Shown here one piece after another: positions 52,592 to 62,455 of a DNA stretch of 64,000 nucleotides. The stretch's first letter is position 1, and every line of letters begins with the position of its first letter. Under the pieces are notes generated by a model, which worked only from the letters and a program-made list of their open reading frames with translations, was not told the origin of the DNA and made no database searches. The stretch is from Firm-04 sp964392175 (lineage in GTDB: Bacteria; Bacillota; Clostridia; Oscillospirales; Ruminococcaceae), in assembly GCA_964392175.1 (NCBI GenBank), contig CAYMOJ010000007.1:7235-71234 (forward strand), given 5' to 3'. The translations under genes and the position numbers were made by a program.

Positions 52592-53398
52592 TCACAGAGG
52601 CTCACTTGTGCATTTCGACGAAAGCACCTGTGCCTGACGGTAGGTCGTGGGGGTGCAGCCCTGATGCTTCTTGAAGGCACGCATAAAGGTGATGTCGTTT
52701 TCAAATCCGCAGGCAAGCGCAATCGTGCGGATGGAGGCGTTGCTGCGGATGAGCATATCTGTGGCATAAAGCAAGCGACTTCGCAACACATCGGTGTGGC
52801 AGCCTACCCCGAAGGTTTCCTGGTAAATGCGATGCAGATGGGTACGACTGACATTGATCTGTGTACACATTTGTTCGATGCTCCACTGAGCAGAGGGGTC
52901 GCTATAGATTGCCTGTCGCAGGGCAATCAGGCGAGTGCGATTGTGGCAGCATGCTGCATCGCGCCGGCGATATTGCGCTATCGTATCATACATGGCAAGC
53001 AGTGCGGATAGTAGCTCACGGCTGACCGTGTTTTTCAGCGGTTGCGGCATGGAGGAATGAAACACATCGACAAGTTGCGCTCCAATGCCGCAAAAGTGTG
53101 CCGCATGGGGCGGCGCATCGGCAGTAGTCAGCGCGATGCATTGGGCTTCGTCGGCAAGGGATATGGGTGCGTCAGTGGGGTTGAAGCAGATGGTAAAGGC
53201 AGCACTTTTTGCCATCGCGTGATAGCGTGCAGCGTTCATGGAAGGGCAAAGCCAGAGGGTCTGAGGTGCTACTGATTGTGTTGCTTTCTCGTTGTGCAAT
53301 AGTGCGGGAGCATCAAAGAATGCCAGTATATGGCCTTCTGCGGTTGCTGGCGAGCATTCCGCGCCAGCAACTCTGCTTGTGACTGCAAGAACCTGCAT
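52592..53398 (-). CDS. AraC-family transcriptional regulator
   Basis: 268 residues. The C-terminal ~100 residues hold two helix-turn-helix motifs (WSIEQMCTQINVSRTHLHRIYQ; ASIRTIALACGFENDITFMR then AFKKHQGCTPTTYRQ). The N-terminal ~150 residues look like a cupin-type sugar-binding domain (HILAFFDAPALLHNEKATQ). It probably activates carbohydrate genes on binding a sugar. Its target is unknown; the adjacent GGDEF gene and glycogen phosphorylase are candidates. Confidence 0.88.
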   Translation of the reverse strand: MQVLAVTSRVAGAECSPATAEGHILAFFDAPALLHNEKATQSVAPQTLWLCPSMNAARYHAMAKSAAFTICFNPTDAPISLADEAQCIALTTADAPPHAAHFCGIGAQLVDVFHSSMPQPLKNTVSRELLSALLAMYDTIAQYRRRDAACCHNRTRLIALRQAIYSDPSAQWSIEQMCTQINVSRTHLHRIYQETFGVGCHTDVLRSRLLYATDMLIRSNASIRTIALACGFENDITFMRAFKKHQGCTPTTYRQAQVLSSKCTSEPL

Positions 53399-53581
53399 AG
53401 CTGTACGCTCCTTTCCTTTAAAATGGCAGATGCCGAGACTGCGTAATACATATTGTGCTGCAGGCAGAAAAAGTCATGCGAAATTTTTGTTGTGACGAAA
53501 GCACGCGCTTTTTCGCACTTTCGAGTATTGGAAGCACAAAAAAGAGGAGACAATATATCAGTAAAAAGGCACAATTCGCCA

Positions 53582-53610
53582 TTGTCAAATGCTATGCGAC
53601 GTGCTATAAT
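53582..53610 (+). promoter_or_regulatory. Promoter for 6S-like RNA
   Basis: TTGTCA, 17 bases, TATAAT; predicted start near 53617. Confidence 0.82.
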
Positions 53611-53616
53611 GAATTT

Positions 53617-53825
53617 GTAAGTTTGAGCGTAGCGCTTGTAACTTGCATGAAGTGTAGCAGGTCTCCTCTTTCATAATCAATATTCGGTAGCCCCCTCTGC
53701 CGAGTAGAAGCCTTCCCTCTCTCCTTTCTAGCCTGCTGCATGATATTAAGCGTAAATGCCGGTACACATTTGCGCTTACTTCTTTCTTTGAAAATCACTG
53801 CATTCGCGGTGATTTTTTGTTTTTT
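53617..53825 (+). ncRNA. ssrS: 6S-like RNA (rod-shaped RNA with its own promoter and terminator)
   Basis: About 205 bases between a consensus promoter and a terminator (AATCACTGCATTCGCGGTGATT, then T run, 53791-53825). No open frame fits. The ends pair: GTAAG near the start with CTTAC near 53778, and GTAGCAGG (53654) with CCTGCTGC (53732), leaving internal loops. In the middle both sides are pyrimidine-rich (TCTCCTCTTTC and CCTTCCCTCTCTCC) and so unpaired, around an apical hairpin CGGTAG/CTGCCG. A closing stem, central bubble and apical stem are the layout of 6S RNA, which binds RNA polymerase. The assignment is by architecture only. Confidence 0.58.
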
Positions 53826-54189
53826 ATCGGATCTGCCTGCCGGGTGAACATCCTACCTTATCACTATAGCACATTGTTTCGCGAAAAGCAAGGATTTTCG
53901 TGCAATGATGGGCGATTTTGACGGATTTTTCATCATAGGGGCAGATGTCTGAAAAAAACAGGATCTTTTTTTTGTGCATATCCTCAAAATTTTATGTGAA
54001 TTGCGCGATTTTCTCTTTTGATGGTACTATACCCATTGTTGAATGGCAATCGATTTTTTCAAAAAAATTGTGTCTTTTATGCAAAATGCAAAAAAACGCG
54101 AAAAAATATTGGGTATTTTGCGAATTGACTTTTTGACTCTTTATCACTTTCGTATAATATTGGCTGTTGGATTTTGTGAAAAGCGACTA
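53826..54189. other. AT-rich gap before glycogen phosphorylase
   Basis: About 360 bases, strongly AT-rich, with no gene I can support. One TATAAT at about 54154 has only a weak -35 (TTTTGA, 16 bases); it may be a second phosphorylase promoter. Confidence 0.4.
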
Positions 54190-54218
54190 TTGCAATTTAC
54201 GAAGGAATCGGGTATAAT
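54190..54218 (+). promoter_or_regulatory. Promoter for glycogen phosphorylase
   Basis: TTGCAA, 17 bases, TATAAT; a leader of ~120 bases follows with no recognised regulatory fold. Confidence 0.75.
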
Positions 54219-54347
54219 GAATAAGTATGCTTACAGGGGTGGCGTCTATTACCGGTGCAACCGCCATCTGAAGCAATCAAAACGAAAAGTTATGCTGCCA
54301 CAGCCACAATGCAGTGGCAGATCTTGCACCGGAGAACGGAGAACACT

Positions 54348-56735
54348 ATGTCAAAATATTCGGAAGCCATCACACAGGAATTTTTGGAGAAGCTGCAAAG
54401 CCAGAGCAATGTCACCCCTGATGAGGCAAGTGATAAGCAGATCTACATTGCGCTTTCCACCGTTATTGCTGCAGAACTGAAGAAAAAGCGTCAGAAGTTT
54501 ATCAACCGTGTGAATTCCAATGGCGAAAAGCAAGTATACTATCTCTCCATGGAATTTCTGATGGGACGCTCCCTGAAAACGAGTCTGTATAATCTGGGCC
54601 TTGCTGAGGAGATTGAAAAGACCCTGAAGAAGTATGATATCAACCCGGAGCGCATCTATGACAATGAACCGGATGCAGGCCTGGGTAACGGTGGCTTGGG
54701 TCGTCTGGCTGCCTGCTATCTGGATGGTCTGGCAACCATGGGCTATCCGGCGACCGGTCACAGCATTTGCTATGAGTATGGTATCTTCAAGCAAAAGCTG
54801 GAAGAAGGCTGGCAGGCTGAATTGCCCGATAACTGGTTGCCCGGCGGTGAGGTGTGGCTTGACCCTCGTCCTGATCAGGCGATCGATGTGCATTTTGAGG
54901 GCGATTTGCAGGAATACTGGGATCATCAATATCATCATATTTCTCATGTAAACTACAGTACTGTTACCGCCATCCCCTATGATATGTATGTATCTGGCTA
55001 TGACAGCGATGCAGTCAGCGTGTTGCGTCTGTGGTCGGCAAAGGCTCCCAGCTTTGATATGCAGATGTTCAATCAGGGCGATTATTCTCGCGCATTGGCA
55101 CAAAACTCTGTTGCCAACGCCATTTCCAAGGTGCTGTATCCCAATGATAATCACCTTGAAGGCAAATCGTTACGTCTGCGTCAGCAGTATTTTCTCTGCG
55201 CTGCTGCCATTGGCGATATTGTTAACAATCACATGAGCGTTTATGGAACATTGGATAATCTCCATGAAAAGGTTGCTGTGCATATCAACGATACCCATCC
55301 CACGCTTGCGATCCCCGAACTGATGCGTATCCTGCTGGATGAGTGCGGCTATGGCTGGGATAAGGCATGGCATATCACCTCCCATGTATTTGCGTACACC
55401 AACCACACCGTTATGGCTGAGGCTTTGGAAAAGTGGGATGTGAATCTGGTGCGTCGAATCATTCCCCGTGTGTTCTCTATCATCGTGGAGATCAACAACC
55501 GCTACTGCGCTGGTGTGCAGGAGCGTAACGGCGGCAATAGTGCCCTCACCACGAAGATGTCCATCATTCAGGATAATCGCATCCATATGGCAAAGCTCTG
55601 CGTGGCGGGTTCGCACAGTGTCAACGGTGTATCCAAGCTGCACTCGGAAATCATCAAGGAGTCCGTATTTGGTGATGAGTACGGTGATGCACCCGAAAAA
55701 TTCAAGAATGTTACCAACGGTATTGCATATCGCCGTTGGCTGTATCAGTCCAATCCTGCGCTGACCGCACTGCTGAAGGAAACCATCGGTGACCGTTTCC
55801 TCAAAAATGGTGCGGCACTTTCCAAGTTGCGTGCCTTTGAAAACGATGAGCAGCTGCTGCAAAAGCTTCTGGATGTCAAGGCTGCGAATAAGAAAGCGTT
55901 TGCGCAGTATATCAAGCAGAGGACGGGGCAGAAGCTGAACCCTGAAAGCATCTTTGATGTACAGGTCAAGCGTTTGCATGAATACAAGCGCCAGCACCTC
56001 AATGCATTGAATATCATTGCCGATTATCTCTATCTGCTGGAGAACCCCGAGCGCGATTTCACTCCCAAGACCTATATCTTTGCGGCAAAGGCAGCTCCCG
56101 GCTATTATCTGGCAAAGCAAATCATCAAGATGATCTGGTCGCTCTCTGAGGAGATCCGCAAGCATCCCGTCATCAGTAAGAAGCTTTCTGTGGTATTCCT
56201 TGAGAATTACTGCGTGACTCTCTCCGAGATGCTGATGCCTGCATCTGATTTCTCTGAGCAGATCTCTTTGGCAGGTACCGAGGCTTCGGGTACCGGTAAC
56301 ATGAAACTGATGCTCAACGGTGCAGTGACGATCGGTACACTGGATGGTGCAAACATTGAGATCAAGGAAGCCGCAGGGGATGAGAATATCATCATCTTCG
56401 GCATGAAAACCGAGGAAGTCAACGCGCGCAAACCAGGCTATCATCCTGCGCAGATCTACGAGCATCATGATCTGCTGCGTCAGTGCCTTGACCGCCTTGA
56501 CAGCAACATCAATGGCTGCCGCTTTGCGGAGATTGCCACTTCTCTGCGAACACAAGATCCTTACATGGCTCTTGCCGATTTCGACAGCTACCGTGCTGCG
56601 CAGGCATATGCCACAGAGTGCTACCGCGATCGTATGAAGTTTGCTCGTATGAGCCTGAACAACATCGCAGGCGCAGGCGTATTCTCCGCAGACCGTGCCG
56701 TGACTGAGTACGCTAAGAACATCTGGAATCTGTGA
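54348..56735 (+). CDS. glgP: Glycogen/alpha-glucan phosphorylase
   Basis: 795 residues from the ATG at 54348 (GGAG upstream). YYLSMEFLMGRSL, DAGLGNGGLGRLAACYLDG, and the PLP-lysine region EASGTGNMKLMLNGAVTIGTLDGANIE are all present. It releases glucose-1-phosphate from storage glucan in the cytoplasm. A GH13 enzyme follows eight bases later, suggesting joint control of glycogen breakdown. Confidence 0.97.
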   Translation: MSKYSEAITQEFLEKLQSQSNVTPDEASDKQIYIALSTVIAAELKKKRQKFINRVNSNGEKQVYYLSMEFLMGRSLKTSLYNLGLAEEIEKTLKKYDINPERIYDNEPDAGLGNGGLGRLAACYLDGLATMGYPATGHSICYEYGIFKQKLEEGWQAELPDNWLPGGEVWLDPRPDQAIDVHFEGDLQEYWDHQYHHISHVNYSTVTAIPYDMYVSGYDSDAVSVLRLWSAKAPSFDMQMFNQGDYSRALAQNSVANAISKVLYPNDNHLEGKSLRLRQQYFLCAAAIGDIVNNHMSVYGTLDNLHEKVAVHINDTHPTLAIPELMRILLDECGYGWDKAWHITSHVFAYTNHTVMAEALEKWDVNLVRRIIPRVFSIIVEINNRYCAGVQERNGGNSALTTKMSIIQDNRIHMAKLCVAGSHSVNGVSKLHSEIIKESVFGDEYGDAPEKFKNVTNGIAYRRWLYQSNPALTALLKETIGDRFLKNGAALSKLRAFENDEQLLQKLLDVKAANKKAFAQYIKQRTGQKLNPESIFDVQVKRLHEYKRQHLNALNIIADYLYLLENPERDFTPKTYIFAAKAAPGYYLAKQIIKMIWSLSEEIRKHPVISKKLSVVFLENYCVTLSEMLMPASDFSEQISLAGTEASGTGNMKLMLNGAVTIGTLDGANIEIKEAAGDENIIIFGMKTEEVNARKPGYHPAQIYEHHDLLRQCLDRLDSNINGCRFAEIATSLRTQDPYMALADFDSYRAAQAYATECYRDRMKFARMSLNNIAGAGVFSADRAVTEYAKNIWNL

Positions 56736-56742
56736 TTTTGCC

Positions 56743-58611
56743 ATGAAACCGATTTATGATAGTTGGGATCACGAATACAAGAGCGTTTTCGGTGCGTTGC
56801 GCCGGAACGCTCCCTGTACCTTTACATTGCGTCTGCCTGCGGATGTAAAGCCGGATTCCAATCCTATGTTGATTTTGTACCACATCGGAATGAAGGAACG
56901 CTTCATTCCGATGAATAGTGTTCAGGCAGAGGATGGCATGAATGCCTACAGTGCTACCTGCTCTGCAAAGTATGCAGGCGTGCATTATTATTACTTTTCG
57001 TATATTTGCAATGGGCAGTGGCATTATATCAAAAAATCCAGAGGGCATATCGGTGTGGATGCAGAAGGTGATTTGTTTCAGTTGACCGTTTATGATGAAA
57101 AGTTCACTACCCCCGATTTTCTCAAAGGTGGGGTCATGTATCAGATCTTCCCCGATCGCTTCTGTAAAAGTGGCAAGCAGCATGAGGGTGTGCCCTCTGA
57201 TCGTTGGCTGCGCGATGATTGGGGTGGTACACCCTTTTATCGTCCCGATGAAAATGGTCATGTATGGAATAACGACTATTTCGGCGGCGATTTGGAAGGC
57301 ATCCGTTCCAAGCTGCCCTATCTGCGTGAGCTGGGTGTGACTTGCATTTACCTCAACCCGATTTTTGAAGCGCATGAGAATCATCGCTATAACACAGCAA
57401 ACTATCGTCGTGTGGATCCACTGCTTGGTACCAATGAGGACTTTGCACAGCTTTGCGCTGATGCGAAAAAACTGGGCATCTCCGTGATTTTGGACGGCGT
57501 GTTCTCCCATACCGGAGCAGATAGCATCTATTTTAATAAATTCAATCGATATGATACACCGGGTGCGTATAACAGCAAAGAAAGCCCTTATTACAACTGG
57601 TATAGCTTTTCGCAGTATCCCGATGTGTATGAATCGTGGTGGGGCATCACCACCTTGCCCAATGTCAATGAGAATCACCCCGACTATACCGACTACATTT
57701 GCGGCGATGGCGGTGTGCTGGAATATTGGCTGGCGCAGGGTGCAGCAGGATTTCGGCTGGATGTTGCGGATGAACTGCCCGATGCCTTTTTGGATAAGCT
57801 GCACCGCTGTGTAAAACGCTTTGACGCCGATCGTATTATCATCGGTGAAGTGTGGGAGGATGCTTCCAACAAGGAGGCATATGGCGTGAGGCGGCGTTAC
57901 CTTATGGGTGATCAATTGGATTCCGTGATGAATTATCCCTTCCGCAGTGCCATCATGCAGTTTATGGCAGGCATGGATCCGGAGGATTTCCGCATTGCCA
58001 TTACTACGATTCTTGAGAATTACCCGAAACCTGTGGTAGATGTGCTGATGAATTTTGTTTCTACCCATGATATTGAACGCGCCATTACTGTGCTGGGTGG
58101 CGAATCCTATGCCGGTAAGAGCAAGGATTGGGCGGCAGAACGATATCTTACTCATGAAGAATACTGCCGTGGCAAGCAAAAGCTGCAATGCGCGATGGTG
58201 CTGCAATTCTTTTTGCCGGGTGTGCCCAGTATCTATTACGGCGATGAAGCAGGTTTGCAGGGCTATGGTGATCCATTTAACCGCCGTTGCTATCCGTGGG
58301 GAAATGAGGATCAGGAGTTGATCGCGTTTACCAAGCGGCTTTGCGAGATCCGCCGCAAGCACGATGTATTTGCTGAAGGTAGATTGCGTTTTCTGCATTT
58401 GGCGCAGGATGCCATTGTATTTGCACGTTATGATGTCATCACCAAAGAGGCTGTGGTCATCGCGCTCAACCGTACCGACCATGCTGTCACTGTACCTATG
58501 CATGAGGGCTGTACGCAACTGCATATGATACAGGGTGAGGTGAACGATGGCAGCTGCACATTGCAGCCTTATGGCTATGCCGCCGCTGCAACGACGCTGA
58601 TTCTTGACTGA
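56743..58611 (+). CDS. GH13 alpha-glucan hydrolase (pullulanase/amylase-like)
   Basis: 622 residues, cytoplasmic. An N-terminal ~115-residue beta domain, then a (beta/alpha)8 barrel: DGVFSHTG (region I), GFRLDVADE with the nucleophile Asp, IIGEVWED with the acid/base Glu, and FVSTHDIE with the transition-state Asp. It starts eight bases after the phosphorylase stop with only a poor ribosome site, so translation is probably coupled. It may debranch or trim limit dextrins made by phosphorylase. The exact specificity is not readable. Confidence 0.9.
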   Translation: MKPIYDSWDHEYKSVFGALRRNAPCTFTLRLPADVKPDSNPMLILYHIGMKERFIPMNSVQAEDGMNAYSATCSAKYAGVHYYYFSYICNGQWHYIKKSRGHIGVDAEGDLFQLTVYDEKFTTPDFLKGGVMYQIFPDRFCKSGKQHEGVPSDRWLRDDWGGTPFYRPDENGHVWNNDYFGGDLEGIRSKLPYLRELGVTCIYLNPIFEAHENHRYNTANYRRVDPLLGTNEDFAQLCADAKKLGISVILDGVFSHTGADSIYFNKFNRYDTPGAYNSKESPYYNWYSFSQYPDVYESWWGITTLPNVNENHPDYTDYICGDGGVLEYWLAQGAAGFRLDVADELPDAFLDKLHRCVKRFDADRIIIGEVWEDASNKEAYGVRRRYLMGDQLDSVMNYPFRSAIMQFMAGMDPEDFRIAITTILENYPKPVVDVLMNFVSTHDIERAITVLGGESYAGKSKDWAAERYLTHEEYCRGKQKLQCAMVLQFFLPGVPSIYYGDEAGLQGYGDPFNRRCYPWGNEDQELIAFTKRLCEIRRKHDVFAEGRLRFLHLAQDAIVFARYDVITKEAVVIALNRTDHAVTVPMHEGCTQLHMIQGEVNDGSCTLQPYGYAAAATTLILD

Positions 58612-58628
58612 AAGGGGCTGTATGCGCC

Positions 58629-60020
58629 ATGGATTTTGCAACGCTTCGTACACAATATCCCGAATTTCTCTACAATGGCTACACCATTACCGCAGAGGAC
58701 AGCGCACTGTGCATCGTGTATGACTTTGCTATTACAGGACTGTGCGATTTTCATCCGCGGTGGCGCATTCCCTGTGATGCGCCACAGGATTTTGTAAACG
58801 ATCCCACCGTGGAGCGCATGGTGTTTTCGTTGGGAATGACGGAGCTGGTCAGCTACTGGAAGATTACTTGTTCTCCCACCGTGCGCGTACTGTGCGGTGC
58901 CTTGACTGACGATCAGTGCAGGTGGTGGAAGAAACTCTATTTCGGCGGCTTGGGTGAGTTTTTCTATCGCAACGGTATTGAGGCAGCAATGTCGGATTTC
59001 GTGGAGATCCGTTGTGAAGGCAAACCGCTTCCGGATGCGCCGTCTACTCGTCGCTTAAGCGGGAGATTGATCCCTGTAGGCGGCGGAAAAGACTCCATTG
59101 TTACTCTTAACCTACTAAAAAAATTGCATGATGATTCAGCCGCATTTCTGATCAACCATCGGGATTCTTCTGTTGCTGCCGCAAAGCTTGCAGGTATTTC
59201 CGAGGAGCATATCTATGAGGTTTCGCGGACATTGGACAAGAATATGCTGGAATGCAATGCGAAGGGATTTTTAAACGGGCATACTCCTTTTTCGGCAATT
59301 GTGGCATTCAGTGCCGTGCTGACAGCATATCTTCACGGGCTACAAGCGGTGATCCTCTCCAATGAGTCCTCTGCTTGCGAATCTACCGTCTCTCAAGTGG
59401 AGATCAATCATCAGTATTCCAAAAGTTATGGCTTTGAGCAGGATTTTTTCACCTACGAGCGCGATTTTCTTCACAGTGGCGTGCAGTATTACAGCTTGTT
59501 GCGCCCACTGACAGAATTTCAGATCGCAAGATATTTTGCAACGCTCCCTGCGGCGTATCATCAGATTTTCCGCAGCTGTAATGCAGGGGCAAAAAACGAT
59601 GCATGGTGCGGAAAATGTGCGAAATGTTTGTTCGTTTCGGTGATCCTATTGCCCTTTTTGCCCTATACGCAAATCGTCTCACTCATTGGAAACGATATGC
59701 TGAGCGATGCCGCGTATCGTGGCATTTTGCAGGAGCTTTGCGGCATCCTGCCCAACAAGCCTTTTGAGTGTGTTGGCAGCCGCAAAGAAGTGAATATTGC
59801 CCTTTGCCTGGGTATCAAGCGCATGATGCAGGCAAAGGAAGATCTGCCCCTGTTGCTTGCGGAGTATCAGCAAACGGCATTGTACGCGGAGTATCAGCCG
59901 ATTGCGATGGAGTTTGGCAGCGAATTTGATACCGATCATCATCTGCCACAAGATATGGAACAGCTTGTAAGAGCCCAATGTGTTACCGCGTTTGAAAGGC
60001 AATTCACCAAACCATATTGA
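58629..60020 (+). CDS. murL: MurL-like UDP-MurNAc-L-Ala-L-Glu epimerase
   Basis: 463 residues. VGGGKDS at ~150-156 is a PP-loop-like nucleotide-binding motif; LNGHTPFSAIVAF, AVILSNESSACE, EINHQYSKSYGFE, YYSLLRPLTEFQIARY and the cysteine pair WCGKCAKC are features I recall from MurL of Xanthomonas. There MurL epimerises the terminal L-Glu of UDP-MurNAc-L-Ala-L-Glu to D-Glu after MurD2. In Firmicutes D-Glu normally comes from MurI, so its presence is unusual. Assignment rests on remembered motifs. It lies 17 bases after the GH13 gene and 17 before galE. Confidence 0.78.
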   Translation: MDFATLRTQYPEFLYNGYTITAEDSALCIVYDFAITGLCDFHPRWRIPCDAPQDFVNDPTVERMVFSLGMTELVSYWKITCSPTVRVLCGALTDDQCRWWKKLYFGGLGEFFYRNGIEAAMSDFVEIRCEGKPLPDAPSTRRLSGRLIPVGGGKDSIVTLNLLKKLHDDSAAFLINHRDSSVAAAKLAGISEEHIYEVSRTLDKNMLECNAKGFLNGHTPFSAIVAFSAVLTAYLHGLQAVILSNESSACESTVSQVEINHQYSKSYGFEQDFFTYERDFLHSGVQYYSLLRPLTEFQIARYFATLPAAYHQIFRSCNAGAKNDAWCGKCAKCLFVSVILLPFLPYTQIVSLIGNDMLSDAAYRGILQELCGILPNKPFECVGSRKEVNIALCLGIKRMMQAKEDLPLLLAEYQQTALYAEYQPIAMEFGSEFDTDHHLPQDMEQLVRAQCVTAFERQFTKPY

Positions 60021-60036
60021 AAGGACGGTCAATTCT

Positions 60037-61050
60037 ATGGCACATATTGTTGTAACAGGCGGTGCGGGTTTCATCGGCAGCCATTGTTGCGTGGAGCTGC
60101 TGCAAAAAGGCGAGAAAGTTACGGTACTGGATAATTTCTGCAACAGTAGCCCGGCAACATTGGATGCTATCGCCGAAATTACCGGGGTGCGCCCTGCGCT
60201 GGCAGAAATCGATCTGTGCGACGCAAAGGCAGTCTCCGATTTTTTTGCAAGCACTGAAGTAAATGCCGTTGTGCATTTTGCGGGATTGAAAGCCGTGGGT
60301 GAATCCTGCGAGATCCCTTTGCGATACTATCACAACAATCTGACTGGTACACTGCATCTTTTGCAGGCAATGGCTGCAAACGGCTGCAAAACCATTGTGT
60401 TTTCCAGCTCTGCTACCGTGTATGGTATGCACAATCAAGCACCGTTTACCGAGGATATGCCTACCTCTGCTACTAATCCCTACGGATGGACAAAGCAGAT
60501 GATTGAGCAGATTTTGATGGATACTGCCGCTGCCGATGATGCGTGGTCTATTGTGGCATTGCGCTATTTTAATCCCATTGGTGCGCATCCATCCGGCAAA
60601 ATTGGCGAAAATCCCAATGGCATTCCCAACAATCTGGTGCCCTATGTGGCAAGGGTCGCTGAGGGGACATTGGAAAGGCTGAATGTTTACGGCAATGATT
60701 ATGATACCCCAGATGGCACAGGCGTGCGTGATTATATTCATGTGGTGGATCTGGCAAAGGGTCATCTCTGTGCGTTGGATTATGCTGTGGCACACAAAGG
60801 CTTTGAGGCGATCAATCTCGGTACGGGTAAGGGCGCATCGGTGCTGGATGTGCTGCATGCCTATGAAGCCGCTTGCGGCAAAACCCTGCCCTATGTCATC
60901 GCACCGCGCCGCGCCGGCGATATTGCAACCTCATTTGCTGCACCGCAGAAGGCAAAAGCATTGCTTGGGTGGGAAGCAAAGGCGGATCTGCTGACGATGT
61001 GCAAAGATAGCTGGAACTATACCTGCAAACAGCACGATCATAAAAAATGA
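60037..61050 (+). CDS. galE: UDP-glucose 4-epimerase
   Basis: 337 residues from the ATG at 60037. An NAD-binding VTGGAGFIGSHCCVELL at the N-terminus, the catalytic SSSATVYG and YGWTKQMIEQ (Tyr-x-x-x-Lys), and RYFNPIGAHPSGKIGE match short-chain GalE. It interconverts UDP-glucose and UDP-galactose for surface polymers or galactose use. It follows the MurL-like gene by 17 bases and ends before a terminator. Confidence 0.96.
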   Translation: MAHIVVTGGAGFIGSHCCVELLQKGEKVTVLDNFCNSSPATLDAIAEITGVRPALAEIDLCDAKAVSDFFASTEVNAVVHFAGLKAVGESCEIPLRYYHNNLTGTLHLLQAMAANGCKTIVFSSSATVYGMHNQAPFTEDMPTSATNPYGWTKQMIEQILMDTAAADDAWSIVALRYFNPIGAHPSGKIGENPNGIPNNLVPYVARVAEGTLERLNVYGNDYDTPDGTGVRDYIHVVDLAKGHLCALDYAVAHKGFEAINLGTGKGASVLDVLHAYEAACGKTLPYVIAPRRAGDIATSFAAPQKAKALLGWEAKADLLTMCKDSWNYTCKQHDHKK

Positions 61051-61110
61051 CAGTTTTGTGCAAAAACAAGTGGTTTTTCGTGCTGCCTTTGTGAAAAACG
61101 CAGAAAATCA

Positions 61111-61149
61111 GCGAGGGGCAAAAAAAATATTGTCCCTCGCTTTGTTTTG
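61111..61149 (+). terminator. Terminator after galE
   Basis: GCGAGGGGCA pairs with TGTCCCTCGC, followed by TTTGTTTTG. The next gene's promoter overlaps its 3' arm. Confidence 0.8.
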
Positions 61150-61158
61150 TGGTAAAAT
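61130..61158 (+). promoter_or_regulatory. Promoter for mreB paralogue
   Basis: TTGTCC, 17 bases, TAAAAT; the -35 lies inside the galE terminator stem. Confidence 0.65.
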
Positions 61159-61257
61159 GAAAAAAGACAAAAGAGACACCCCAATGAAAAATGCCACGCA
61201 GAGGGCAAATATTGGGGACAGTGTTTGAAAAACAAGAGAAAAAGAAGGGAGATCATC

Positions 61258-62274
61258 ATGTTTACAAAAAGTATCGGCATGGATCTCGGAACGGCAAACT
61301 CGCTGGTATTTGTGCGCGGCAAGGGGATCGTCATGCGGGAACCCTCTGTGGTCGCCGTCAATACTCGCAACGATGCAGTCTGCTCCGTTGGCAAAGAGGC
61401 AAAGGAACTCATCGGCAGAACCCCCGGCTCTATCGTGGCGGTTTGTCCTATGAAGGATGGCGCAATCGCTGATTTTGATATTGCAGCGACCATGCTGCAA
61501 GCATTGATCAAAAAGGCACTGAAGGGTACGATCCTGACCACCGCTGCACTGCTGATTTGTGTGCCGTTGGGCGCAACTGCCGTGGAGCGCCGCGCGGTGA
61601 TGGAAGCTGCCGAAAAAGCCGGAGCAAGACCCATTCGATTGATACAGGCACCCATCGCAGCTGCGCTGGGCGCCGGGCTTTCTGTGATGGAACCTACCGG
61701 TACTATGATCGTGGATATCGGCGGTGGCGTATCAGAGGTCGCTGTGATTTCCATGGGCGGCATTGTCGCTTCCCGTTCTGTGCGTGTGGCAGGGGATGCA
61801 TTCGACATGGCGATCGTCAATTACATCCGCCGCAATTATAGCCTGCTGATTGGGGAACGTACTGCCGAGACCATCAAGCTGGAAATTGGTACAGCGTTTC
61901 CGGAACCGCATACCGCAACGATGGAGATCCGTGGGAGAAATTTGCTGAACGGGCTGCCGGAAAATATCACTATTACTTCCGAAGAGGTGCGCGAAGCACT
62001 TTCGGAGCCGCTTGGTAGGGTGATTGAGGCGATTCGTGAAACGCTCGCCCATACGCCACCGGAGCTTTCGGCGGATATCATTGAGCAGGGTATCACTATC
62101 TGTGGCGGCGGTGCGCTGCTGCGCGGTGTGGATAAGCTCATTAATCGCGAAACGGGAATGCCCGTGTATGTGGCTGAGTATCCGTTGGATTGTGTTGCTG
62201 AGGGAACGGGGCAGATCTTGAAAAATATGGAGCAGTATGAGGATTTGCTTGCCGAGGAGATCAAGTATTATTGA
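61258..62274 (+). CDS. mreB: MreB/Mbl family actin-like protein
   Basis: 338 residues from the ATG at 61258 (AGGGAG upstream). Phosphate 1 GMDLGTANSLVF, phosphate 2 MIVDIGGGVSEVAVISMGG, and the ICGGGALLRGVDK adenosine motif give an MreB fold. MreB forms membrane-bound filaments guiding lateral wall synthesis. No mreC/mreD follow, so this is a stand-alone paralogue (Mbl/MreBH type). The sequence after it (to 62377) shows no gene. Confidence 0.94.
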   Translation: MFTKSIGMDLGTANSLVFVRGKGIVMREPSVVAVNTRNDAVCSVGKEAKELIGRTPGSIVAVCPMKDGAIADFDIAATMLQALIKKALKGTILTTAALLICVPLGATAVERRAVMEAAEKAGARPIRLIQAPIAAALGAGLSVMEPTGTMIVDIGGGVSEVAVISMGGIVASRSVRVAGDAFDMAIVNYIRRNYSLLIGERTAETIKLEIGTAFPEPHTATMEIRGRNLLNGLPENITITSEEVREALSEPLGRVIEAIRETLAHTPPELSADIIEQGITICGGGALLRGVDKLINRETGMPVYVAEYPLDCVAEGTGQILKNMEQYEDLLAEEIKYY

Positions 62275-62376
62275 GTGTGGTTTTCGTTGGCGGTAATTGT
62301 GAAAAATCGCCAAAAGCAGAATGAAAATCGTAGATAGATTTTATATTGTAAATGACGAGAAAATTGCGGAAAAATC

Positions 62377-62405
62377 TTGACCTTTTGCCTGTAACACGCT
62401 ATACT
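62377..62405 (+). promoter_or_regulatory. Promoter for acyl carrier protein
   Basis: TTGACC, 17 bases, TATACT, about 50 bases before the start. Confidence 0.8.
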
Positions 62406-62455
62406 ATAAACGGCACGCTACGTGCAGCGAATTACAAGAAAGGATGCGATTTGCT

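Noticed and set aside
55170..58653. Very long open frames (over 500 codons) on the minus strand opposite glycogen phosphorylase and the GH13 gene
   Set aside because: They mirror the codon structure of the clear plus-strand genes, lack ribosome sites and have compositions (His/Ile/Arg-rich) unlike real proteins here.
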